A DNA stretch of 29,825 nucleotides, taken from Ettlia oleoabundans. Its lineage: Eukaryota > Chlorophyta > Chlorophyceae > Chlamydomonadales. Location: contig JAAMXP010003595.1 of assembly GCA_019693395.1 (NCBI GenBank), forward strand, positions 1 to 29,825, given 5' to 3'. Below are positions 20,059 to 28,989 of the stretch, one piece after another; within the stretch, counting starts at the first letter, position 1; each line of letters begins with the position of its first letter. The translations under genes were made by a program, and so were the position numbers. The notes beneath the pieces are model-generated. The model was given only the letters and a program-made list of their open reading frames with translations. It ran no database searches and was not told the DNA's origin.

Positions 20059-21097
20059 ATGGGAACGGGAGGATCAAAGGCTGTGCAGAAGGGGGCTGCA
20101 CGAGCGGCGGCAGCAGCCAAGCCGCCGCAAGGCGCCGCCGCCGCTGCTGGCGGCGCCTTAGAGGCGGGCATTAGCGCAGCAGGCAAGTGCGGAGTGCGTA
20201 CGTTGCTGAGCACCATCAGCTGGCATGTCTGGGTCGTTAAAGTCCAGGAGGTGCTATATTCGTCATAATTGTAGAGCGGCAGCGCGAGGCGGAGCTTCGG
20301 CAACGACAGGCGGCAGCAGCAGCGCTCCCCATGGAGCAGCGGCAGGACAATGAGCCGCTTGCGCAAGCTATGAATAAGGCGATGGCGGGCATGCGGCAGT
20401 ATCAGTACGAGATATATCGCAACCCCGAGGTGCGGGAGCCTGCAATATGCAAGCCAATTATGCATGCCATTGCTTCTGCACCCTTAACAACCAAGCAGGC
20501 TACAACGCGATGGGGCGCTGTCGGACAAGGAAATCCTGTGCCTGTTGTGTTGCTGTTGTTTCTCTGCTGTTGCTTCAGCGGGTGTTCCCAGCGTCAGTTC
20601 AACACCATGCCCATCTACTTAACCTTGCAGGTAGATGAGTTGTACCGATGGAAGAAGAAAACCAAGGAAGAGAAGGAGGCAGATTTGGTGGGACGCCTGG
20701 ACACTAAAACGGTGCAGCAGCTGCTAGAAGAACATGCCCGGTGGGTGAATACAGTGTGAATATCACTTGAGGCTGGTAGTCGCCCTGCCCTTAGCTTCCT
20801 TTGCTCACGTTCAGTCAGTTTAACACCAGTAGCGGTGCATGGCTGCCAATTCAGGCAAACATGTCTGAAAATGAGCTGGCGATCGCTTCATCACTTTGCA
20901 GTTCTGTGGAGGAAGGCAAGCCGCTATCTGCCGCTGAGCTGGCACGCAAGTACGGAGCAAAGGAGGATGTACTGGAGGAAGTACTGCAGTTTGTCAGCGC
21001 ACCCATCATCGAAAAGGCTCCAGATGGGCAGCTGGTGGCGCGGTGGCCGGGCCAGAAGAAGAGCGACAACGAGACGGGCGCAAAGAAGGAGGAGTGA
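20059..21097 (+). CDS. Unrecognised conserved-looking protein with N-myristoylation-like start (223 aa)
   Basis: Exons 20059-20182, 20275-20429, 20631-20740 and 20815-21097 join in phase to 223 residues. The start MGTGGSK fits the N-myristoylation consensus (Gly2, Ser6, Lys7), suggesting a membrane-tethered protein if it is modified. Residues about 14-40 are Ala-rich. Residues 42-75 are helical and charged (RQREAELRQRQAAAAALPME), followed by YQYEIYRNPE, VDELYRWKKKTKEEKEADLV, LDTKTVQQLLEEHAR, and a C-terminal half (LSAAELARKYGAKEDVLEEV) that resembles a small helix-turn-helix-like fold. The tail is Lys/Glu-rich. I cannot name a family. The first intron must use a GC donor (GCAG|GCAAGT) to keep phase. 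The last acceptor (TTCAG at 20810-20814) has one in-frame alternative. TGTAA lies 41 nt after the stop. Confidence 0.7.
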
Positions 21098-21137
21098 TAG
21101 GGAGCCTATTTAGTGTCCAGGCCCCCAGTTACCTAGC

Positions 21138-21142
21138 TGTAA
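21138..21142 (+). terminator. Polyadenylation signal TGTAA of the 223-aa gene
   Basis: TGTAA starts 41 nt after the TGA stop at 21095-21097, in the correct orientation. This is the standard green-algal signal and sits at a typical distance for a short 3'UTR. Confidence 0.6.
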
Positions 21143-21391
21143 GCATCAGTACTGTTTGGAAGGATGTCAAGTAACCAATGGCCCCATCTTCTGTCCCTTG
21201 TCAACCTGCTCATGCACTCACCACTGTCATAGCCAGCTCATACCGTTGTATTCGTATCTGTTACTTGCCAGAAACCGCTCATGTTCAGCAGAAGTGCATC
21301 AACGTTGACGTGTCAGTATTGACAGAATAATGCAACAGGATATAAGCATCCAGCAGGATGCTGGAATAAACTGGTTGTGCTGCTTTCAGGG

Positions 21392-24300
21392 CTATCCCTT
21401 GCGGCCCGGCCGCCGTATTGTCACCCGACGCCTGCCGCTGCTGGCGCTGGCATCTTGCTGCCCCACCGCAAAGCCACCACCTGCAGGCGCGGCGCCAAAG
21501 ACTGGTGCTGCTGCCTGTGCTGCTCCAAAGGCAGGCGCTGGCGCAGCACCAAAGCCGTGTGCTGGTGCCGGGGCTGCTCCAAAGCCAGGGGCTGCTGAAC
21601 CAAAGACGGGTGCTGCTGCAGCTGGCTTCTGGGACCCAAATTGAAAGCCAGCTCCCCCTGGGGATTGGGCTTGCTGCTGCCCAAACCCAAACCCACCTGC
21701 TGCTGGCGGCTGGGCGTGCTGCTGCCCAAAACCAAACCCGCCCGCTGCAGGGGCCGGTGCAGGGCCTCCAGCCTGCTGCTGCCCAAAGCCAAATCCTCCT
21801 GCTGCTGGTGTAGAGGATGCTGGCTGCTGCCCAAAGCCGAATCCTCCTGCTGGTGGTGTAGAGGCTGCCGGCTGCTGCCCAAAACCGAAGCCCCCAGTTG
21901 CAGGGGCTGGCTGCTGTGGTGAGGGAGCGCCAAACCCAAACCCTGCTGGCTGAGCCGGTGCAGTTGCAGCGCTGCTAGCACCAAACGCAAAGCCTCCTGC
22001 TGCTGCTGCGCTGCTGGCAGGCGCCGCAGCCTCACCAAAGGCGAACGCTGGAGCACTCGCAACTGGTGCCGCTGCAGCACTGAAGCCAAAGGCAGGAGCA
22101 CTGCTTGCAGGCGCTGCACCGCCTGAGGAAGCAGCACCAAAAGCAAAGGTGGGGGCAGCAGCGCTGCTAGCTGGTGATGCAGCACCAAAATATAAGGCAG
22201 GGGCGCTGCTGGCTGGTGCGGCTGCGGCTGATGACGTTGCCGCCCCAAATGCGAAGGTGGGTGCTGCCGTATTGCTAGCCGGTGTTGCCCCACCAAAACT
22301 GAAAGCAGGCGTGCTGCTGCCTGGCGCCGGTGCTGCTGACGCTGCTGCTACCGAACCAAGTGAAAAGGAGAGAGCTGCTGCGTTGCTGGCAGGCTTGCTG
22401 AATGCAGGAGCACTGCTAAGGGGGGCTGCTGCAGCCGATGACGGGGTAGCAGCACCAAAAGCGAAGCTTGCGGGAGCCGCCGCATTACTAGCAGGGGATG
22501 CAGCACCACCAAAATCAAAGGAAGGAACGGTGGTGGCGGCGGCAGCTCCCGCCGCTGACGATGCCGCAGCACCAAATGCAAAGCTAGGACCTGCGGCACT
22601 GCTGCCTGGTGCTGTGGCAGCGCCAAAGCTGAGGGCTGGGGCATTGCCGGCAGGTGCTGCTGCAGCTGAGGAAGCGATGTAACCAAGCGAAACTGTGGGA
22701 GCAGAAGCAGCGGCTTGCTCTCCTGCACCGCTGGCAGATCCAAAATTAAAATTCGGCGCAGGTGGGGCGGCGCCACCAGCGGCAGCGGTTGTAGCTCCCG
22801 CAGGCTGGCTGGCTGCTGCTGGCGTCCCGAAGGAGAACGTGGGAGCAGCGGCTGCACTGGATGCTGCAGCTGCAGATGCAGGCGCCATGGCTGGCGCAGA
22901 GGCAGCACTGGCCGGAGCGCCGCCAAAGCTGAAGGCAGGGGCACTGGGACCAGCAGCTGCCGCTGAGCTGGCGCCTCCTAAGCTGAAAACCGGTGCACCC
23001 GAGGAAATGGCAGCGCCAAATGAGAAGGATGGCGTGCTCGCAGCTGCAGTAGCTGGTGCCGCTGTGTTGGTTGCCGCGGTGTCGCTGGTTGCTCCTGGGG
23101 CAGCAGGGGCGCTGCCGGGAGCCAAGCTAATACTGGCTGTGGTGCCTGCAGCTGTGCCTGCTGCGGGCGCTGTGCCAAATGTGAACCCAGGAGCTGAACC
23201 GGCACCAGCCGGAGGCGGTGCTGCCCCTGGTGCTGCATCTGTTGCCTGTGCAGGGGCTTCCTGCTTTTCTTGCTTGGGTGCCGCAGCCGCCGCGGCAGAG
23301 GTCTCTGCCAGCGCAGCAGCAATGCCAGAGCCACCGTTGGCTTCCGCCGCCGCCGAGTTGCGCCGGCTGCTCCGTCCCTTCTTCTTTTTGTCGCTGCCGC
23401 CAGCCTCCGCAAGCGCAGCAGCAATGATGGAGCCTGCCGCTGGCAATGAGGGAACAGGGGCGTTGTCAGTTGCCTGAGCAGCGGCCCCAGCTGCAGAAGT
23501 GGTGGGCAATGGGACTGCCAAGGTGGGGGCAGGGGCAGGGCCTTCTGAGCCTGCGGCAATGGAAGGAAGGCAGCCCAATGACACGCTTGCTGCAAGTTCG
23601 TGACAAGATGGAATGCCTGCAACTTAGCTGTCGGCAAAGTTGGGCAAGAGTGCTGCAGGAAGGAGGCTGCTGGCCTAGATGCAAGTCTCCCTTACTTTTG
23701 TGCTGATGATTGAATCAGCAGAAGATGCAGCACAAACGCAGGTCCAGGCAGCAGCAATGACAGCAGGCTGGAGGGCCCAACCTGGCAGCAGTTGGTCAAA
23801 CTCAGACAGGCTGCCGGCACGCTCCAGGGGCTCTGAAGGCAGCAGCCGAGCACGTAGGCCGCGGCTACCGGGTGTGCCTACAAGCCGACCACGCAGGGAG
23901 CACCATGTCCGTACGTACTACATTAGCAAAGCCCAGGCCTGCTAGTGCACAAATCTTGGTAGTTTTGTGTGCATCTGCCTCCATTGCCTATACACACCTA
24001 GCAGTGGGGTATGCAGCAACCAGCACAGGCAGCTACTCACCACCTAAGCGGGACGGCGGTGCGGCTAACTTGCGCCGGAAGGTTGGCTGCGGGGCGCCGC
24101 CGCTGCTGCTTGCTGTCGCGATCGCACTGCCTGCAGCTCCGGCAGGTGACGCTGATCCTGCTGCTGCTGCCGCTGCGCCGTTGCTGGTGGCAGTTGTCCC
24201 AGTGGTGAGGTCGGAGGCAGTTGAGCTTCGACGGTATTTGCTGGCTTTGCTGAAGTGGAAGCCAGGGAGCTGGTTGACCGGGGCAGCCCCTGGTCTGGGG

Positions 24301-24695
24301 GACAGCATGCGGTATGGGGACGGCGCCGGGGACCCAATGGGAGGTTTTGAAGCGGCAGGGGAGGCAGGCAGAGGCTGCACAAGGCGCGGACGTACTGCGG
24401 GGCGCTGCAGCGCTGCATCAGGGGACCGTTCCTCGTCTGATGGGGTTTCTACGGGCAGAATTTCCTCGGCGCCAGTACCCAGCCTGCGTTTGCTGCCTGG
24501 CATTGGCGCCGGCTGCTTCTGTTGGCCAGCCTGAGAGGCCCCAGTAGCCGTGGCAGAACGTTTGCCCGGGTGGGCACCAGCGCCGCCATCACCACTGCCA
24601 TCCTGCTGCTCGTCGTCGGGGGCCTTCCGCTTGCCCAGGGCCGGCGCTACGGCGTCTTCAGACGGCGTGATCGACGCCTGAACGCCTGTACGCAC
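21392..24695 (-). CDS. FG-repeat nucleoporin, possibly NUP1/NUP136- or Nup153-like
   Basis: Exon model: 24695 (or upstream) to 24041, 23877-23782 and 23616-21392, about 991 residues. Residues 1-218 are basic and Ser/Pro-rich (GKRKAPDDEQQ, GFHFSKASKYRRS). The last exon codes more than 700 residues of Ala/Ser/Pro-rich sequence with dozens of FG units: FSFG, FAFG, PSFDFG, then GGFGFGQQ repeats. The extreme C-terminus is GRRRVTIRRPGRKG. FG repeats form the permeability barrier of the nuclear pore and bind transport receptors. A basic C-terminal motif after FG repeats is reminiscent of plant NUP136/NUP1, but that assignment is inference. No in-frame ATG precedes GTG 24695 before a stop, so a 5' exon is missing from the model; TACAG at 24690-24686 is a plausible acceptor. 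The exon 2 donor (CCAG|GTTGGG) is weak but gives the correct phase. Confidence 0.85.
21650..21930 (-). repeat. Tandem GGFGFGQQ-coding repeats in the nucleoporin
   Basis: Five or more near-copies of a unit of about 50 bp encode GGFGFGQQ plus a variable Ala/Pro linker. Copies are well preserved at DNA level, pointing to recent expansion or conversion. FG repeats elsewhere in the exon are more diverged and use FSFG/FAFG cores. Confidence 0.7.
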
Positions 24696-25817
24696 AGGGT
24701 AGGCGGAACCGGGGTTCGGTTTTCATCGCCAAAACCCGGGAGGCTCGCTCCGAGTCCGCAAATTAAGGTGGTAATTGATCGGCTGTGTTCCTCGCACCTG
24801 GAGAGCTCCCTCTCAACCACGCAGCTACTTTTTGCAACATACCGCTAGCTTGCTTGGCTGGCCTCGAGAGGCCTAACAAAAACAAAAGCTGTTTAGTAGA
24901 TAAGCTTCAATGTGCAGCCAGGTCAATCGGGCAACACTTGAATGAGGCATGCCCCCTGTCATGCACAGCGTCGCCGCTGCACAGCGTCTATTTGTCGTCA
25001 CTGCCGGCCCTTTGAGTACTGCTTTAGTTGGGGCAATATGAAACTCATGGTGTGACTTGGTAGTAAAAATTGATAGCGCAAGCAATGCTCCGGCTGCCTT
25101 GAACGCCCCTGGATGCCAGGCAGTGCGACCAAGGTAGCCGGCATTTTGCTTTACTCAATCAGTCCCCTGCAGTTGTTGTTGCTGGCATCGGAAAAGCAGG
25201 TTTGTAACGTTTGGGAATGTGAGAGCAGTATTCGTCGCTCATGTCGCAGTTTTCAAGTTGCCGCCACCCAGCTGCCCTGGAGAGCTGCTGAAACTATTAC
25301 CTGTGCATCTGTGTCAAACGCAGTATACTGGGATGCGTAGCGCAACATGCATGCAGTTTGCGAGGAGGAAGCCACGACAAACCACAGCAGCGTGACCTTG
25401 TGAAGGAAAATTGGCAAGGAAGCAGTCCGCCGCTGTGTCGCCGCTGGCGCTGCCCCACCGCCGAACATGCAGACGCGGGTGAACTTTGCCGGCAGCCCGC
25501 CTTAGTCGGACACAGCGTGCGCGGCGATTATAAATGTGTCATGCTTGTAATGAGGTACTCGCTTGGACAGCGTTGCAGTGACAACCAACCCGACCGGCGA
25601 GGCGCAGTCGTGCCCGGCTTGACGGCTGCGTTTGTGTGCTAGCGCAGTAAAAGGCAGCACGGTTTGCGCAGGATTTCGTGGAGCTTGTTTGGGCGTGATG
25701 TACATGGGGTTGTACTTCGGCTTAGGATCCGCTCCCTTACCCCGTGGAGGCTGGTTGGAGACGCGCCAGTCGCACCGCCAGTCGCCGTCATTGGAACCTG
25801 CTAGTCAGATCTTCACG
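24696..25817. other. Intergenic between nucleoporin and LHCA3
   Basis: About 1.1 kb holds the unresolved 5' end of the nucleoporin gene (minus) and the LHCA3 promoter (plus). TATAAAT at 25529-25535 is the best TATA-like element for LHCA3, about 285 bp before its ATG. A GTACA/TGTAC pair flanks 6 bp near 25700-25715. No convincing coding exon is seen. Confidence 0.5.
25529..25535 (+). promoter_or_regulatory. TATA-like box upstream of LHCA3
   Basis: TATAAAT in a GC-rich surround (GCGGCGATTATAAATGTG), about 285 bp upstream of the LHCA3 start codon. That would imply a 5'UTR of roughly 250 nt. Motif and position only. Confidence 0.4.
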
Positions 25818-28099
25818 ATGCAGGTGAGAAAGCGGCATGCAGGAGCTGAGGGGAGGAGCTGTGCTGCGATGCCGGCGGCAGGCTCTAACCCCTTCTCTCC
25901 CGCGCCTGCAGGTTGCTACCTCCTTCAGCGGCGTGGCTCTGCGCCCCGCGCAGTCCGTGAGCCGCTCCACTCGCCGCAGCAGCGTGGTGGTGCGTGCAGA
26001 GGGCAGCGAGGTGGCCAAGGTGCGCCCAAGACGCAGTCCTCCACCGCCGATTGCAGCATGGGAGGAACACTGGTCTGAGAGGAATGCTGCAAGCAGCCCG
26101 GGTCAGCCACAGTGCTGGAGAGGTCCCCGGCGGCCCAAACCCCCAACGCCGCCGCCGACGTCCCCGGCCAGTTGCCTGTTTCTGTTTGCTCTAACTGCAG
26201 GTGGAGCGTGTGGCAAAGGTTGGCCTGTACCAGAACTTTACCAGCTCCCAGGCTCTGACCTACCTTGACGGCACTCTGCCCGGCGGTGCGTGCTGCGCAG
26301 CGCCCGTAGCAGCCGGCAGCGGCACCAGCAGGGCATGGGCTTGGGATGGGAAACAGCAGCACCTGCGCGGTTCTTGTTTGAGCAGATGGTTGAGCGTTAA
26401 TAAAGAGAGAGTACTTTAGCAATCTTGCCAGCACAGCATTCACAACACATTGCACAAGCACTTTGTGCGATTGTGTCACACGCTCAAGCTGGGTATTTAA
26501 CCCCCAGCGCCCCTGCGCGTGTATGAAACCCCAGCTGCCCTGTGCCTGACCTCCTCTCGTCATGCGTCTGCCCTTTCAAAATGACTTACAGACTTTGGCT
26601 TTGACCCCCTGGGCCTGTGCGACCCCGAGGGCGCTGGCGGCTTCATCACCCCTGAGTGGCTGGCCTACTCTGAGGTCATCCACTGCCGCTGGGCCATGTT
26701 GGGCATTGCGGGGTTCATGGCGCCCGAGATCCTGGCCACCGCCGGCGTCATCCCCGCCAGCCCTGAGGAGGTGGGAGGGGAATGAAGGGACGCAGATGGT
26801 TGCAGGGCGCTATGCGATTGTTGGTGTGCCTCGCTGCTCATGACATACTTTGATACATGGCATGCTTTGATGAGAGCCTTGAGCCAGCATCATAGCCGCC
26901 AACGTGGGAAAGCCATTGATGCCCTGTTTAGTATTCATCCGGCTGTGCCCCATCTGGTGGTTCCTTGCTGCTGCTGAGTGCTCCTGGATGTGGCCCCGGT
27001 GTGGTGCAGGCTGTGTGGTTCCGCAGCGGCGTGATCCCACCTGCCGGCTCATACGGCAAGTACTGGGCTGACCCCTACTCCCTCTTCTGGGTGGAGGCCA
27101 TCCTGATGAACTTTGCGGAGCTTAAGCGCTGGCAGGTGCGGAGAATTTTAGCTGGTGGTCCCGTTCCGTCCAGAATATCCGGCCTGACGCTAGTTGCCGT
27201 TAGCCCAGCCTCGTCTGTATTGGGTGCAACCTGCTGTTTTGTGACAATACTGGTGTCTGCCAGTTGCCATCATTGCATGTCTCATGTCGTGTGTTGCCCT
27301 CGCTGCTCGTCCTTGTTCCACACTTGCAGGACTACCAGAACCCCGGCTCCCAGAGCAAGCAGTACTTCCTGGGCCTGGAGGCGGTGTTCGGCGGCTCTGG
27401 CAACCCTGCCTACCCCGGCGGCCAGTTCTTCAACATGTTCAACCTGGTGAGCCACGCCGTTGGGCATCGCTCGGAAACAACGCATCAACACAAGATTTGT
27501 GATGGTGACCTGTGGATGAGGAAAGGAAGCTACATACATGACGCCTGGGTACACAGACACGTGCAGATAGCGCTGGACCTTAGCTTTCAGACGCTCTCTC
27601 ACCCTGACATTCACCCCACCACCCGGTCATGTGCCACTGACACTGTTGCCGTGCGCAGGGTAAGACCCCCGAGGAGATGAAGAAGCTGCAGACAAACGAG
27701 ATCCGCAACGGTCGCCTGGCCATGATTGCGTGCCTGGGCTGCTTTGGACAGGCAGTGATGACCACGGAGGGCCCCTTCAAGAACCTGCTCGACCACCTGG
27801 TGAGTTCAATGATCGGTATACTGATGTTGTTGAGATGCAACCTCACCCATGTGTGGGCAGTTGTTTCATGACTTGAGATGCACTTACAGATTCAAATTTA
27901 AGGGTTGGAAATGTGGCATGTATTAAAGAGTTTACGTGACATAGAACCCTGAGCAGGCAGGTTTGTGTTTGTACCCTTGAAATCGCGCACGAAGCTTGTA
28001 TGAAAACCCTGTTTGTTTTTCCCTTGTTCTGTCCACCCGCAGGCCGACCCTCTGACCAACAACGTGCTTGGCAACCTCGCTACCATCCTCAAGCAGTAA
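25818..28099 (+). CDS. LHCA3: Photosystem I light-harvesting chlorophyll a/b-binding protein, LHCA3-like
   Basis: Exons 25818-25823, 25912-26019, 26201-26285, 26592-26770, 27010-27135, 27330-27446, 27659-27799 and 28043-28099 join in phase to 272 residues. Residues 1 to about 33 form a chloroplast transit peptide (Ser/Arg-rich, ending SSVVVRA). The mature protein has the LHC order: [16 protein letters not shown], helix [12 protein letters not shown] (E94, H97, R99), [20 protein letters not shown] with helix [22 protein letters not shown], helix [15 protein letters not shown] (E221, N224, R226), and DPLTNNVL. The VIPPAG, QYFLGLE and SGNPAYPGG segments point to LHCA3 rather than other LHCA or LHCB. 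It binds chlorophylls and carotenoids and passes energy to photosystem I in the thylakoid. The first exon carries only six coding bases (Met-Gln). The Chl 603 position has His rather than Asn. Confidence 0.96.
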
Positions 28100-28335
28100 G
28101 CGGTCAGTTAGTGCTCGCTTGACCATGGCCCCCTTTTTGGCTCAGTAGGAAGCGGCAGTGCGCGAGTTGCAGGGGCCGCTGCCGCATGCCGCCCTCTGGG
28201 CGTCGCCCCGCCTCGCATCCATCCACCATTCACTCAGCCACCCACCCACCCGAGAAGAACCCCTCCACCTCTCTGCTGTTTTGCTTACGCTCTTTGTGTT
28301 AACATGAGGATTGCAATGAATCATACACTCGTTGG

Positions 28336-28340
28336 TGTAA
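28336..28340 (+). terminator. Polyadenylation signal TGTAA of LHCA3
   Basis: TGTAA about 237 nt after the LHCA3 stop (28097-28099), in the correct orientation and followed by a T-rich stretch. It suggests a 3'UTR of about 250 nt. Confidence 0.6.
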
Positions 28341-28840
28341 TTTTTATCGCGGAATAGTTCTGTAGGCACGGTGACAGTTGAGTGAAAGACGCGATGACTG
28401 GGCAGTTCTGCCATTAGGCCTTGCTGGCTCGTTCGGATGTCCTGGTGGCAGGCGGGCACAGTCAGTGCTATTAATAGGTTGAGGTCCGTGGGAAACGGTT
28501 TCTTCACGGAGGAGCGGTACAGGGAGACCTGTCGCACAGGAAGGAGATGGGTGGCTGTGGCCTTCAGCTTCTGCCGCTCGCTGGCGGCAGCAGTACACAA
28601 GGTTGGTATTGCGTGAAGCTGTGAAGTAGAGGTCCGCCACCGTTGCACTGGCCCTCTTCGACCAATCGATCCGTGCATTAGCATCTGCAGTGGCAACTTC
28701 TCATTCCCACCACAAACCTCTCCGTTCGGCGCCGAGATCACCTCATTCAAGCGTCACGCATAAAAAGAGCACCGATGTGAGCATCCTTCGGTCCATTGAA
28801 ATGTATATTATAGCAGTGTAATACTGTCGCAGCGCCGCGC

Positions 28841-28984
28841 ATGAATTTGTGGCGGCCGCCACCCGACGCTCCTACCCGCCTCCCGCCTGCTGCCAAAGTT
28901 TGCTCACCCAGCGGTGCCCCTCTATTACACTTGCCTATGTGCAGCCCGCTAGTAGGCGCATTGGGGCAGTTGCACAGCACCTAG
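28841..28984 (+). CDS. Upstream ORF (47 codons) in the glutathione reductase leader
   Basis: ATG at 28841 opens a 47-codon frame, Pro-rich (MNLWRPPPDAPTRLPP), ending in TAG at 28982-28984, five bases before the main ATG at 28990. Its start context is weak (no purine at -3), whereas the main ATG has A at -3. It could lower or tune translation of the main frame if included in the transcript. It overlaps in another frame the acid-free leader described in the findings. Confidence 0.4.
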   Translation: MNLWRPPPDAPTRLPPAAKVCSPSGAPLLHLPMCSPLVGALGQLHST

Positions 28985-28989
28985 GCAGG

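Larger units (their letters stand above)
28100..28989. other. LHCA3 3'UTR and glutathione reductase upstream region
   Basis: The first 240 bp are LHCA3 3'UTR. The remainder up to 28989 contains the glutathione reductase promoter and leader. TATATTATA at 28804-28812 is a TATA-like element. An upstream ORF starts at 28841. A minus-strand frame of 202 codons (28750-28142) crosses this area but has no recognisable domain and would be antisense to the LHCA3 3'UTR. Confidence 0.55.

Noticed and set aside
21421..23477. Long open frames on the plus strand (up to 260 codons) and in another minus-strand frame (291 codons) over the nucleoporin exon
   Set aside because: They are by-products of the Ala/Ser/Gly-rich repeats, which avoid stops in several frames. 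Only the minus-strand frame with FG repeats and a matching spliced N-terminus makes sense.
25695..25718. GTAC-containing inverted pair upstream of LHCA3 as a copper-response element
   Set aside because: Only two GTAC cores are present and LHCA3 is not a known copper-regulated target. The motif is too short to support the claim.
28142..28750. Minus-strand frame of 202 codons downstream of LHCA3
   Set aside because: It is antisense to the LHCA3 3'UTR and intergenic DNA, with no recognisable domain, no intron pattern and no hydrophobic or repeat organisation. Chance is more likely.
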